From Perognathus longimembris pacificus (lineage: Eukaryota; Chordata; Mammalia; Rodentia; Heteromyidae): a stretch of 64,000 nucleotides of DNA. Numbering within the stretch: position 1 is the stretch's first letter; each line of letters starts with the position of its first letter. Of the stretch, positions 23,260 to 35,480 are shown one piece after another. Below the pieces are notes generated by a model. It saw only the letters and a list, made by a program, of their open reading frames with translations, was not told the DNA's origin and ran no database searches. The stretch covers positions 69,627,798 through 69,691,797 of the forward strand of contig NC_063167.1 of assembly GCF_023159225.1 (NCBI RefSeq), in the 5' to 3' direction. The position numbers were made by a program, and so were the translations under genes.

Positions 23260-25088
23260 GCTATGGTGCCTGAACTTTAGCTCTGCTGGAGCTCCTTGGC
23301 ATCTGCTCCATCTAGGCTTCTAAAGCAATCAGTCTGGCTGGCAAGTTTCTGCCACCCCAAAATAATCCAAGTGCTTGAATCATGTCAAATATACAGGCTG
23401 GGTCTCTGTCCCCCAAGTCCAAAGACTTCTTGGAGCCTCTCCTCCAGGAAATCTTCCCAGGTGAACCCCACCCAACTCCTGTCCTTGCATAGCTGTATGA
23501 CTTTAATGGCATTAAATGAGCTGCCAGTCATTCAGTAACACACTGGATGCTTGGCTCAGCCTGGTGGGGACACAGCCATGCCTGAGTCTTCCCAGATTGA
23601 GGCTCAGAGGCGAGGTGGCTGGGAGGCTGGGGATGCTGCATGGAGGAGGCCTTCCGTAGGCTGTGAGAGTGGAGTGGTTGTGCTGGGCACAGAGGTCAGG
23701 ACTAGAAGAGGCCATGAACAATTGGGAGGCCGGGAGGGCAGCTGCGTTGTGGGACCGGTCTGGCTGAGGCAGATGAGCCGCTATGCTGAGCTCGGCAGGA
23801 GAACTGCAGCTCTGAGGACTAAATCAGGCCTCTGGGAAGAGATAGAGCTGCTGTGGCTGCTCTCCTCTGTTCCCACCATGCTGGCTGCTCATTTTTTATT
23901 GTTCCCGGTGACAGTGACTGGGGGCTCTCTGGTCCCCAAATAATTAAATTTTCACCACTAGCACTATGAGCCAGATACATGGCCTGCTCACTTTCCCGCT
24001 CCCACCTGGGCCAGAGGGCCTGCATCTGCACTTGTTCCTGCTCACCTGAGACAGACTTCAAGCAGGACCAGTTTGCAAGCATAGGCCCTGGCTCAAGGTC
24101 CTCAGTGGCTTCCCTCTGCTTCTGGTTGGATCACGTCTGTTCTTCCCCAGAGGGTCTTCTCTGACTGCCCTTGTTGCCTGGGCTATGCCAGCTTGTGCTG
24201 CCAGCCTCTGTGACTACATGACCAGCCCTGAGGGTCAGAGGCCCCTGAGTCCCCGTATTCTTAGGAGGAGACAAAAGACGGCCACCAACAGCAGAAGGTC
24301 TGCCCATGGGGGGTGGAGAAGCCCCAGGATGAGGGGGGTCACATCAGGGCTCGGGGGGGGGGGGGGCTCAGGTGCAGACCACGTACTCAGGGATAAGGGT
24401 ACAGGACAGGACCAAGGTGGCTAAGCAGAGCCTGGACTCTGCCCTCCCTGGCCCCATTGCAGGGGAGCTGGCTAGCTCCTGACTCCTGACTCCTCCGTGG
24501 GGGCCATGATGTGAACTTCAGGTGATGCGGGCTTCTGGGCGCTGGCTGGCACACAGCTGCTCAACCCTGTCTGCCTGTCCTGCTGGACCTGCCACCGGCT
24601 GCTCCTGCTGCCCTAGGTCATGTAATTTCAGGAGAACAAAGGTAAGGACATGGGATGGGAGGCAGCTGTCACAAGAGCCCCTCCCCCCCAGCCAGCCGTG
24701 CCCCTGGAGCTCACCCAACCTTCTCTCTTTGAACAAATCAAGTTTTCTATCTTTGCCAGTCAGAAGATTCCCTAGCCTCTTTCCTTACAAATGCAAGACA
24801 GAAACTATGAGAATGGACTATCCAAAGGCAGGGTCTGCAGACAGAATGGCCCACCCCTCAGGGTCAAGCATTATTATCCAGGAGACACTTGGCCAGTTAG
24901 CACTGAAGATCACTGGAAACCACCAACATGAGGCCTCCGCAAGGCCCTCAGCGGCCCAAGGGGCTGGGCCAGCCCGCAGCCCAGGGCAACAGATCAGACT
25001 TGCACACCAGCCTTGGTTCTGGGGGTGGCCTCGCTAGGTCTCTGTGCCAAACCTGTCCTCCCTTCTCTTGTAAGCCAACTTGAGATGG
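23260..25088. other. Repeat-poor intron 3 segment
   Basis: Unique DNA with a (G)n run at 24349-24366. A short AT-rich patch at 23890-23965 (AATAATTAAATTTTC) could be regulatory. No exon is recognised. Confidence 0.4.
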
Positions 25089-25089
25089 G

Positions 25090-25515
25090 CCCTCACAGCT
25101 CACACCTGTAAGTAATCCTAGCTACTCGGGAGGCTGCAATCTAAGAATCATAGCGCCAAGCCAGCCTGGCAGAGGAATTTTTTATTAAGAAATCTGAGCA
25201 AGAGGGGCTGGGAATATGGTCTAGTGGCAAGAGTGCTTGCCTCATACACATGAAGCTCTCCGTTCGATTCCCCAGCACCACATATATGGAAAACGGCCAG
25301 AAGGGGCGCTGTGGCTCAGGTGGCAGAGTGCTAGCCTTGAGCGGGAAGAAGCCAGGGATGGTGCTCAGGCCCTGAGTCCAAGGCCCAGGACTGGACAAAA
25401 AAAAAAAAAAAAAAAGAAAGAAATCTGAGCAAGAGCACAAGGCTCTGAGTTCAAAGCTCCAACACTGGCACATGTACATGCGTGCGCACACACACACACA
25501 CATGCACACACACAC
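25090..25515 (+). repeat. B1-like/Geo SINE interrupted by an IDL-Geo SINE
   Basis: The host element occupies 25090-25204 and 25418-25515. The younger insert lies between exact 18-bp direct repeats (AAGAAATCTGAGCAAGAG at 25187-25204 and 25418-25435). Confidence 0.8.
25205..25417 (+). repeat. IDL-Geo SINE, young subfamily
   Basis: Distinctive variant: GAAGCTCTCCGTTCGATTCC in the B-box region, AAGGGGCGCTGTGGCTCAGG and GAGCGGGAAGAAGCC in the right half. Shared almost identically with the copy at 43858. Confidence 0.92.
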
Positions 25516-26254
25516 TCATGCACAAACAAAGCCAACTTGAACTTCAGGGACTTTCCTGGCTAGTTCTGTCCATGAACAGTCCAGGGCATGTGCCCCTCTC
25601 CAATATCCTTTAAGTCAACCTCCTCCATCTCCCAGAATGCAATGCTAGGACAATACCCAAAATAAGGTAAGTTTGTGTAGTCACTACTGCTGTGTGCTAA
25701 GTAGTTGGCAGTCATTGTTGGCATAGCTTCCTCTTGCCTCCTCAGTATAAAGAGCTACCCTGGTTTTTGGGTGATGAAGTGTGAATGAAGGTGAGTGTGT
25801 CACTTCTCCATGGGATTTCCATGTCCTCTTCCTGATGTTTAGCTGTTGGAGCACATGTGCCCAGGACCCACTGTGGGTCCAGCTCAGACCCCAGCCAAGC
25901 TGCAAAGCACATGCAAACATGAACGAGAAACATGCCTTAGCTGAGCTGTCCCAGATCAGGTTCCTGGGCCTGTGTTGTTACAGCAGAACCTGGTTCACAC
26001 TGACCGATCTCGCCTGCCTTGCTTATTAGTCACACTTCGAATACACAACAATGCCCACTGGGTCCTGCTTTTGTCTATGGATCTGGCCTAGTCCTTACCC
26101 TTGATGAAAAGGTCACATCCCATAACTTCACAAGTGGTGAACCTGAGGCCTGGCAGGTAGAGAAAACCATCCCAGAACATGTGATTCCAACAAACGACAG
26201 AATCTCCCTCTCCTTCCCTGGCACTCTTCCCACCCCAGCCATCAGAGCAGGATA

Positions 26255-26410
26255 CAGGGTTCCCCAGTGTGAACTGGGCCAGGATGCAGTGTCCCCAGTG
26301 TGAACTGGGCCAGGACACCAGGGTTCCCCATTGTGAACTGAGCCAAGGTACAGAGGTCCTCAGTGTGAACTGGGCCAGGATGCAGAATCCCCAGTGTGAA
26401 CTGGACCATG
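26255..26410. repeat. CCCAGTGTGAACTGGGCCAGG minisatellite
   Basis: Five to six units of about 30 bp around the core CAGTGTGAACTGGGCCAGGA. It starts about 120 bp beyond the exon 3 donor, inside intron 3. Confidence 0.85.
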
Positions 26411-26531
26411 GACTGTGTCCAGGGCCTCTGTTCAACACAAGAGGCCCACACATCCCTGGGGCCCAGGATGTTGGGGACAGTCCCCTGACCCCGGTGTGTG
26501 CACAGTGGTCTGGGCACGGCGCTGTACTCAC

Positions 26532-27090
26532 GCTGGTGGCGTACTGTATGTCCTTCCAGATGGCGGTCTCCCGGGACAGGTCCGAAGCCTCAAAGAGGTT
26601 GTCCAGGATGACTTCCCCGATCATGTCATGGCGGGAGAAGCGGTCAAAGTCAAAGACACTGAGGTGCAGCTTGCGCTCTGCCAGCTCCTCGTGGGGTACC
26701 GGGAAGTGGAAGTTCTCATCAAAGGTGGGGTTCAGGGTTTTGCGGTGCACCCGCGTCTGCAGCTTGCACTTGCGGTCGGGCAGGAGGTAGATCTTCACGT
26801 AGGGGTCAGAGCTCCCGCAAAAGTCCTTGGCCGGAAGGTCGAAGGCCTTCAGGATGCGCACGATCAAGGTCTGGCTTTCATAGTCATAGCGGAGGCTGAA
26901 GTTGATCTTCCCACAGCTCCTGGCAGGCCCAGGCTGGGCGTCGTCCCCATCCACCGACTTCTGCTTGTAGAGCTCTGGCTTGATGCGGCCAATGCTGGTG
27001 GGCTGCTCGGCTGCCGGCGGCAGCTCAGTGCCGTAGTCCACGCTGGAGACATGCATCTGCCTGGGCAGGTGGCGCTTGAAGGATGTGTGC
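26532..27090 (-). CDS. SYT6: SYT6 coding exon 3 (linker and complete C2A domain)
   Basis: It encodes residues 173-358 after the last base of Arg172. The acceptor is CCCTGCAG|GCACAC and the donor is CCAGC|GTGAGT. The linker ([20 protein letters not shown]) leads into C2A, which starts near residue 230 with [12 protein letters not shown]. Calcium-loop acids are present in [12 protein letters not shown] (D261, D267) and [10 protein letters not shown] (D319, D321, D327), so C2A should bind calcium. The frame stays open past the donor into intron 3, but that extension is tandem-repeat sequence and is not coding. Confidence 0.97.
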
Positions 27091-27410
27091 CTGCAGGGCA
27101 GGCATGGGAGGGTCAAGGCAGGGGAGGGTCAGGCAAGAGGAGGGTTGGGGCCCTGAAGAAGTGGGTGGGAGACCCAGCCAGGGCCATCCCATTCCTTCCT
27201 TCCCCTGGCGTCCCCAACTCCCTGCACTGTGGCTGCGAGTGCTGCGTGCACCTCCCATGCATATGGACAGGCCTGCTGAGGGGCAAACTTAGTGGAGGTG
27301 GCACCTGCCTTCTGCCATCTGCTTTCTGGGCTCCTTCCCAGTGTGCATGACTCCAATTCCACCAGTAAAGCCGGTGTCCCCAGAGCAGAAGAACCATTCT
27401 TTCTCCCTCT

Positions 27411-27795
27411 CCATCACCACCTTCACTACCACCACCACCACCACCATCATCATCACCACCCCCACCACCACCATTGCCACCGCCACCTCTACCACTACCA
27501 GCATCACCACCACCACTGTTACCATTACCACCACCATCACTACCACCACCATCACCACCACCATCACCACCACCATCACTACCGCCAGCACCACCACCAG
27601 CACCACCACCACCACCATCATCAACACTACCACCACTACCACCACCACAACCACCACCACTTCCACCATCATTACCACCACCACTACCACCACTTCCACC
27701 ATCACTACCACCACCACCACCACCATCACCACTACCATCAGCACCACCGTTATCATGATCACCATCATCATCACTACCACCATCTTCACCACCAC
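27411..27795. repeat. (CAC)n/(CAT)n triplet array
   Basis: About 385 bp of CACCAC, CAT and TAC triplets in SYT6 intron 2. It begins about 320 bp from the exon 3 acceptor. It keeps frames open on both strands (poly-Thr/His/Pro and poly-Val/Met) without being a gene. Confidence 0.97.
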
Positions 27796-27852
27796 CCTTT
27801 ATAGAGTATCTATCATACAGCAGGCAATGGAGTGGTCAAAAGCATAGGCTTA

Positions 27853-28054
27853 GGGGCTGGGGATATGGCCTAGTGGCAAGAGTGCTTGCCTTGTATACAT
27901 GAGGCCCTAGGTTCGATTCCCCAGCACCACATATACAGAAAACGGCCAGAAGTGCGCTGTGGCTCAAGTGGCAGAGTGCTAGCCTTGAGCAAGAAGAAGC
28001 CAGGGACAGTGCTCAGGCCCTGAGCCCAAGGCCCAGGACTGGCAAAAAAAAAAA
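27853..28054 (+). repeat. IDL-Geo SINE with target-site duplication
   Basis: Full dimer with A-tail. AGCATAGGCTTA at 27841-27852 recurs at 28055-28066. Intron 2. Confidence 0.92.
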
Positions 28055-28324
28055 AGCATAGGCTTAGGCAAGTGTAATATCTCATACTTATAATCCCAGC
28101 TACTCAGGAGAGTGACTGAATGGGTTAATTTTGGCCTTGCCACTTTGGGCAATAAAAAATACAGATAAAGTTGTAATTGCATAGAATTGTAAGGGTAAAA
28201 TAAATTCCCTCTTACAAATGCTTAGGACAGAGGCAGCTGTATCATAAGCATTAATCACTGTGTGTGTTAGTTTTCATTTTCCTGTGGGTTCTTTCATGGT
28301 TCCCTGTAATGAGCAAACAGGAGC

Positions 28325-28425
28325 CATTCTCCCCATTTCACAGTTGGGAAAGTGAGGCGCAGGCAGGTGAGCAGCCAGCCTGAGGCCACATGGCAAATTC
28401 TGTCAGTGTGAGCCAGCACTTTCAT
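28325..28425 (+). repeat. MIR remnant
   Basis: CCCCATTTCACAGTTGGGAAAGTGAGGC followed by GGCCACATGGC corresponds to the MIR core and its 'gtcacacagc' region. Confidence 0.5.
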
Positions 28426-28636
28426 CCCTGGCTTGCAGTATGAGGTGCAGGCTCCCTGCCCCAAGTGTGGTGGGGCCGGGCAGGGGGTCAGGGTGGGGAG
28501 GGTGCCACAGTCCCCAGCAACTTGCATGCCTGGGCCCTGCACCTTCTAAAAGCATTTCTGAATCCAAGGATTTTGTCATTATGTATTGTGGTTATTGTTT
28601 CAAGAAAGGGGAGCAAAAAGCTTCTCCACCCCTATC

Positions 28637-28888
28637 AGGACACTGGTGGCTCATGCCTGTAATCCTAGCTACTCAGGAGGCTGAGATCTAAGGATCGCAG
28701 TTCAAAGCCAGCCCGGGAAGGAAAGTCTGTGAGACTCTTATCTCCAATGAACCACCAGAAAACTAGAAATAGAGCTGTGGTTCAAGTGGTAGAGCATCAG
28801 CCTTGGTTGAAAAAACTCAGGGGCAGCACCCAGGCCCTTAGCTCAGGCCTTAGCACTGGCACACACACGTGCGCGCGCACACACATAC
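28637..28888 (+). repeat. B1-like/Geo SINE
   Basis: Complete dimer with a CACACGTGCGCGC tail, about 240 bp from exon 2. Intron 2. Confidence 0.7.
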
Positions 28889-29122
28889 ACTCATTTGGAA
28901 CGTGGCAGGACAGACGTGTGTGCCTTCTGTCATCTCCCGTGGCCCACCTGTCTGATCCAATCATTTTCCGTGATCCTCAGATGATGTTATAAATATTTAA
29001 GTGGCCCTGGAGAGGGGCCCGGCAGGTAGGGGTGCCCCTTGGGGCTCCTAGGGGCTGTGCCCGTGGTTCCCGGGCCCTGGCCCTGAGGACGGGCATGGCA
29101 TGAGTAAGATGGAGGCCCTCAC

Positions 29123-29471
29123 CTGGTGGAGGACGCGGGCTCTGTGGTCTGCCGCTGCAGCCGCGCATGCCGCATGGCGCGCTCCTTGACAGACTTCTGC
29201 ACCTCGGCGGGGATGTCTGGGGACGTGTGGCTGATCTTCACAGCCGACTCCAGGAAGCCCAGGGCGCCGGGCTCCTTCAGCTTGTCCGCCATGCTGCCTC
29301 TGGAGCAGGGGCTCTGGGGGACTTCTGAGGGGGCACTAGCCAGAGGGGGGCCAGAGGCTTCCTTGGTTCTCCAGGGCGTCCAGCACAACTTCCAAAAGAG
29401 AAAGAGAGAAACTGCCACCAGGGCCACGCCACACACGATGACCACCACGATGAGGGGACTGGCAGAGGCAC
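29123..29471 (-). CDS. SYT6: SYT6 coding exon 2 (transmembrane segment and linker)
   Basis: It encodes the last two bases of Gly56, residues 57-171, and two bases of Arg172. The acceptor follows a C/G-rich tract ending CAG and the donor is ACCAG|GTGAGG. The start carries the single membrane span ([20 protein letters not shown]) followed by FWKLC, whose cysteine is a plausible palmitoylation site. The rest is the variable cytoplasmic linker, with the SYT6-type stretch [16 protein letters not shown]. At 349 bp, skipping this exon would shift the frame. A SYT6 variant lacking the membrane span has been reported in mouse; whether it arises this way here is not visible. Confidence 0.96.
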
Positions 29472-29964
29472 CTGCCCCCGGAGCCGGGCAGGGGCAGAGC
29501 CAGCGGGGACACAGGACACACCGTGGAGGGAGATGCAGGGGGTGTTGGAAGAGGGCCACATGGAAGCGACAGAGACAGAAGAAAAGAGAATGGTCAGGAG
29601 CCAGTGGGCAGGGAGAGAGGCTGATGGGGACAGGAGCTGCCGGCGCTGTGCTTGCCTGGGCCTGCTTCCCCTACCCCAGCACCACCTGCCCCTGGCCCCT
29701 CCTGCTTGGGAACACCTGGACACCCCATGCCTACTGGCTTGGAGCAGGGGTGGGGGCAGGCCAGTGGCAATTGGAGCACATGTACAGATTGGGGAAGCAT
29801 TTGTGTTGGGACATGGATTCCATTTTTAGGAGAGCTGATACTCTACCATGACAACGGTGGTTTCTGCATAGCATAGCACTCTCCCCTCCACAGGCCAGAG
29901 TCCTGCAGAGGGGGCACCCACCTCCCCACCATGCACACCCTTCCTCCTTCCCTCTCCTTCTTTG

Positions 29965-30168
29965 TGTTGGTACTAGAACTGGACACAGGACCAGGGCCAT
30001 TGTCCTTTAGCTTTTTCCCTCAAGGCTGGATGGTGCTCTATCACTTGAGCCATAGCTCCACTTCCAGGTTTTGGATTTTGCTGTCCTGCTGGTTTTGAGC
30101 TGCAATCCTCCAATCTCAGCCTCCTGAGCAGCTAGGATGACAGCATGAATCCCTGGTGCCCCACAGAG
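29965..30168 (-). repeat. B1-like/Geo SINE
   Basis: Reverse dimer from GTTGGTACTAGAACTGGAC to CTCAGCCTCCTGAGCAGCTAGGATGACAG. Confidence 0.55.
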
Positions 30169-30571
30169 GTTTGTCCTGAGGGCAGGTGTTGGCTTCCTAG
30201 TACTCTCTGAGTCTGTCCACTTGGAGTGAGCTCCACAACTCCTACGTCATCTGGCTCTTTCACACGGTGCATGCCACAGCTAAATACAAAATGTGCATGG
30301 CTCCCTGCTGTCTGTGTCTAGAGGATAGATGTGATGAAGGGAAGCCGCTACTTGGGAACATTGTGATCTGCTGCCTGGAGCCCAACCCCTGACACCTGGG
30401 GAGCCCACCCCCAGGGGACAGAGAGGGATGCCTCCCTTTGGGAGAGAGCCACTGTTGAGCAGATGCCTCAGCCGGAGTCTGAGGCTGGGCCAGCAGGGTT
30501 TGCAGGGGGGCCATTGTGGACAAGCCAGCAGAGAGTTTGTCAATGTCTGAGGAGCCGCAAAGTTCTTCAAC

Positions 30572-30796
30572 TGAGTCTGAAACTTGTAGCTCATGCCTGT
30601 AATCCTAACTATTGCAGGAGGCTAGATCTGATGATCACGGTTCAAAGCCTGCCTGAGCAGGAAAGTCCATGAGATTCTTATCTCCAATGAACCACCAAAA
30701 AGCCAGAAGTGGAGCTGTGGCTCAAGGAGCAGAGCACCAGCCTTGAGTGAAAAATCTAAGGGACAGTGCCCAGGACCCGAGTTTAAGCCCCAAGAC

Positions 30797-30845
<49 letters not shown>
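30572..30845 (+). repeat. B1-like/Geo SINE with (CA)n tail
   Basis: Complete dimer ending in about 22 CA units at 30799-30842. Confidence 0.75.
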
Positions 30846-31363
30846 ACATGTACATGTACATGTGTGTATACATGCACACACAGAGTTCACAAACACCACC
30901 CCCAGCTTCCAGTCCCTCTGAAAGAGGCTGCTGGCACCCCTGGACCTGGGCCCCTGCCTGGTAGGAGCTGGATGTGTCCTCACCAGACCCTGTGTGCATG
31001 GCCTGGCCCTTCAGGCCTGTGAGCTTGTAGCCCTGCTTTAGCTACCTTAGGTACCTTGCAAACCTCGGGATGTCAGGTGAGAAGTGACCAAACAAGTCTA
31101 AGCCCCAGTGGTCCAGAGGAGGGATCTGCACAGGGCCGCAGCCACCCACACCCACTCCTGCCCCTCCTGCACACATGGGAATGTTCCCAGGAGCAGAGTG
31201 GGGCTAGTACTTCAGGACTTACACTCAGGGACCTGGGACCTGGGATAGGTCTAAGCCCATGTCCAAGCTGAAGTCTCCAGTGTGGCATGCATGTCCTCAA
31301 GGGCTCAAGAGAAAAAAACAAAATTACTTTCAGACTGATCATCTAAGAAATCAAAAATTTAAA

Positions 31364-31543
31364 ACCAGGCACCCATGACTCATGCCTGTAATCCTAAGAT
31401 ACTCAGGAAGCTGAGATTTGAGGATCACAGTTCAAAGCTAGCCCTGGGCAGGAAAGCCTATGAGACTCTTATCTCCAATTAACCATCAGGAAACTGGAAG
31501 TGGTGCCCAGGCCCAGAGTGCAAGCCCCAGGACTGGCAAAAAA
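31364..31543 (+). repeat. B1-like/Geo SINE, internally deleted
   Basis: The left half is intact. The right half jumps from CTGGAAGTGG straight to GCCCAGGCCC, so its middle is missing. Confidence 0.6.
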
Positions 31544-31642
31544 TAAGTTAATAAGTGTGATATTGTTGGTAAAGATATTTTATTTTCAAGTTTAGTCAAT
31601 TTTTTGCAGCATTAGTATGTCCAAGATTTAGAAGGCTTTTTG

Positions 31643-31864
31643 TGCCAGACTAGGGCTTGAACTCAGGGCCTCATACTCTCACTTAGTTTTTTCACTCAAG
31701 ACCAGGGCTCTTCCATTTGAGCCACAGCTCTACTGGCTTTTTGCTGGTTCACTGGGGATAAGAGTTTCTCAGAAGTGTCTGCTCAGGCTGAATTCAAACC
31801 ACAATCCTTAGATCTCAGCTCCTGAGTAGCCAGGATTACAGAGGTGAGCCACCAGCGCCCCAGC
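31643..31864 (-). repeat. B1-like/Geo SINE
   Basis: Complete reverse dimer from GTGCCAGACTAGGGCTTGAAC to GTGAGCCACCAGCGCCC. Confidence 0.7.
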
Positions 31865-32199
31865 TTCAAAAGTACTTGTGATACAATCACTCCCTTAATT
31901 TCTTCCACACACAGGCAGCATTTGGGGACATGAAACACACAGGGGTTAGATTGCCCAGGTCACACATGAGTTGGGGCCAGAACCAGACTGAGCCCAGCCG
32001 TGTATCTGTGCCATCACCTCAGGAGAACAAGACTTGGGGACAAATAAGCAGAGATCAGAGGCAGCACCTCCTCTGTCATGACTCATGCCAGTGGCTAGGG
32101 GCCCTTGTCCTCCTGGGCGTCCAGGTCAGGGTCTTTGTCTCAGGCCCTTCCCATCTGTCCCTGGTTGCAGCTGTGCCTGGTGTACTCTCTGAGTCACCT

Positions 32200-33816
32200 T
32201 AAAACAAAAGGTATTTCTACTTGCTTTCCTTTGATCCTACATTTTACTTGCTCTGGTAATTAGAATTTTAATGAGAGAGGGGGGGGATGAGGAGGAATCG
32301 AAGAGAGCATAGAGTGCATTTAAATGTGCAGCCTGACTTAAAAAAAAAAGCCGAATTCATAAATGAAGTGGGGTGGGGGAGGGGCGGCCTATGCCGGCGT
32401 CTTTCTCAGCACGGTTGGCACAGTTGCCTTTGCCAGTGCCTCTCCACATGCCCAGCCGTGCTCCGTGGGAGCTGTGCTGGGGAAGGCAGAGGGGCAGGCA
32501 TGTGGAATAGTAGGAAACAGCCACCAGCACAAACACTGCTTATGTAAGGCCGGGAGGCCCAGCCCAAGCCAGAGAATCTTCCTTGCCTGCCTTTAGCGTC
32601 TCCCAGGCAGGGAGATGGAGAAGTCAGGAGATTCAGTTGTGGACACTGAGAGGGTTCATCAACACAGGGCATGGGAGGAGAGACAGCCACAGCGGGTCAG
32701 GCCCAGGGAGAATGCGATTGTCAAGGACTTGGCTTCTTTAAAACCACTGTATGCATGGCCTTGAACTCAGCCAGCCATCATCCTCTGTGTGCAAGTCAGC
32801 CTTCCATCACTAGAACAAACACCTGTACCAATCAACTTACAAACAGAAAAGGTTTGTGTGGCCACAGCTTCAGAGATTTCAGTTAAAAGTGATGGGGCCA
32901 TTGTTGGGGCTATGGTGGCCTAGCACTGTGGAGTGGAGAGAGTGGGAGGAGAGGTAGAAGAAAAGAAGACGAAGACACAGACAAAGAAGAGGAGGAGGAG
33001 GAGGAGGAAGAAGAAGAAGTTACTTCAATACTGGTCATGAGAGGTGCCCAGTGGCCTATGGGCACTGACTGGGCAGCCGCAGGTGCGGCTGCTCCCCCCC
33101 CCCCTCCCCGCAGCCTCCGGGAGAGAACAGAGCTGCAGACAGCAGTAACATGGTTTGGGGCCAGGTAGTTTTCTGTGGGGCATGGGGATACCAATGTAGA
33201 GAAACATGACAGGCATTGCAGATGTGCCACGCCAAGACCGTTCATGCTGGGTGACCTCCAGTAAGGTGCAGAGCTTGCCCCACACCTGGCTTCTCCTTTT
33301 GTTTGCTAGGGTTCTAATCCCCTCAACCTCGGGATTATTTTAAGTAGCAAACGAGCTGAGGCTCGGCACAGCCCCTGGGACACATGGCATGCTCCCAGAA
33401 TGAAATCTGCTAGTATTCTTTGTTTTTCCTTTCTGGTAGAGGACAGTCATTTACCATGAGCAAAACAGACCCCAAACTCAGTCTCAGTGGCAAAGCCAGC
33501 CCACAAGGCAGAGCCTAAGTCACCTCGGCCTCCCTCCCCAGAGGACGTCTGTGAAGACCTGCTCAGCACCATAAATGAGACTATCTGGTGGGGTGATAGC
33601 CCATGACCCCTTCCTCTTCCAGAAAATGCTAGAGTATTCATGAGCAGCTCAGGTCTCAGCTCCAGACACAGGCCCCCTGGCCAGCCGGGATGTTGTGGTA
33701 CATCACCAATAGCCATTGTTCCCAGTTTTCTAATGGACTCCCCAGATCAGGAACATCCATGTGCAACTGCAACAAACATACTTGATAACAGATTGTAACT
33801 GCAGAGAGAAACTAGC
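32200..33816. other. Intron 1 sequence without genes
   Basis: Unique DNA with a G run at 32280-32287 and a GAG/GAA purine tract at 32990-33019. The AT-rich stretch 32205-32365 (GGTAATTAGAATTTTAATG) could be regulatory. No exon is recognised. Confidence 0.4.
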
Positions 33817-34080
33817 TGGGCCCTGGAGCTCACACCTGTCATCCTAGTGACTCAAGAAGCTGCGGTCTGAGGACCAATGTTCAAAAGCAGCACAGACAGG
33901 AAAGGCTGTGAGACTCTTATCTCCAATTAACCACCAAAAAACTGAAAGTGGAGCTGTGGCTGAAATGGCAGAGTACTGGCCTTGACTCCTAAAGCTAAGT
34001 ATAAGGCCCTGAGTTCAAGTCTCAGGACCAACACACACAAACGCACACATGTGCACACACACACACACACACACACACAA
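33817..34080 (+). repeat. B1-like/Geo SINE with (CA)n tail
   Basis: Complete dimer followed by CACACA at 34050-34078. Confidence 0.7.
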
Positions 34081-34389
34081 ATATGAACTGGGGATGGAAT
34101 AAAACAGGAAGGACTGTTTTCCCCACCTACTCCAAGTCAGAGAAGCTGGTTGCAAGGCCTGGACTTGCTGATGGACTCTCAGATATTCAAGTGCTCAGTC
34201 TACAGGAGCAGGGGCTGCCTCAACTGAGTTCTTATCCAGACCCAGGCTGACACCTAGACAAAGCTCAGCCAGAGACCAGAAAGAACCCACAGCCAGGAAG
34301 AAGCAGCATTTTGTTTAGTACAAGGAGAGAGCCATCCTTGCGAATCCTAATGATATTATTTGCTGCCTCATTTCTATGCAGTAAGCATG

Positions 34390-34545
34390 GTGCTCTTTGT
34401 ATTATCTTATTTAATCTTTACAGCCTCTGAAAGAAATTGGTCTTCACTCCTGAAAGGATAAACTAAGTGGAGAGATTTAACTAAGTAAATTGCTCAAGGG
34501 GACTGTACATGAAGCAGAAGAGCTGGGATTGGGATGTGGACTTCC
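34390..34545 (+). repeat. MIR remnant
   Basis: TATTATCTTATTTAATCTTTACAGCC, then CTCAAGGGGACTGTACATG and AGAGCTGGGATT follow the MIR order. Confidence 0.6.
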
Positions 34546-34970
34546 TGGGGTGGCCCTGATCAAGACACATTGTACTCATAAGTTGATATGTTGAATTGAA
34601 ACCCCTTTGTACAACTCTTAAAGATAATTTTTTAAGGACAGGGACTCAGGGACTTCCTGAGGCCAAAGTGCAGAGTCTAGAAGCAGGTATCTCAGGGAAT
34701 TGAGAGTGGATTGGAGTTGTAGTGAAAGGCTGAGGGGGAAAAAATGGGGGGGGGGCATTTCTTAGAAGTAGAGACGAGAAGGTGCACGCTTCCTGTTCTT
34801 CAGCTGATTCCCTAACTCTGGGCCGAACCCTGCCGTGAGCATAACTAGCTTCCCAGCCATCATTCTGTTTCCTAAAAAAGTACACTCTCTGCAGGTCACC
34901 CAGGACCCTCCAAGAAATAACCAGTAGCCTCTGAAAAGCCTAGCAGAGATGCTAGGGATGCTAGGCTGAG

Positions 34971-35010
34971 GGATGTGTATATGCGTGTCTGTGAGTGTGT
35001 ATGTCTGTCT

Positions 35011-35057
<47 letters not shown>
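34971..35057. repeat. (TG)n microsatellite
   Basis: Interrupted TG/TCTG run ending in about 24 pure TG units. It abuts the candidate enhancer in intron 1. Confidence 0.9.
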
Positions 35058-35079
35058 GGGAGAACAAAACTATTCTGTT

Positions 35080-35480
35080 CTCATTTAGAGCTCACAGACA
35101 TGGTCCATTAATAATAGGCTCTATCATGGCTTGTAAATTATTAGGAGAATGGGGTGTAATTAAAATTCAGGGCTGGGGCAGGGGGAGCAGAGGCCTTTGC
35201 TTCCTCTCCTGTAGAGATCCAGGCTGTGCCACCAATGGGAATAATTAGCAGAGTCCAAATAGAGCAGGAATTAATACTCCTGAAAGCCGTGATGAGCAGA
35301 GACAATGGCAGGCTCATTATGGCCGCACCAAGCTTTGTGACTGGGTGCCCACTTCGACCATCATTAGGGATTCAGAGATAAATCGAAGACGAACGTGGAG
35401 TATTATAACTAATGGAGCACTCGTGCTAATTTGGCAATAATTACTATCATGAATTTGGCAGATGGTAATTGCACCTTTCT
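35080..35480. promoter_or_regulatory. Candidate conserved enhancer in SYT6 intron 1
   Basis: An AT-rich, repeat-free block with many homeodomain-type cores (TAATTA, ATTA, TAAT), for example in GGTGTAATTAAAATTC and GGCAATAATTACTATC. It contrasts with the flanking GC-rich, SINE-laden DNA and has no open reading frame of interest. Conservation was not tested. Confidence 0.4.

Noticed and set aside
26415..27350. 311-codon plus-strand frame over SYT6 exon 3
   Set aside because: Antisense shadow of the conserved C2A exon; the minus-strand frame is the one matching SYT6 with correct splice sites.
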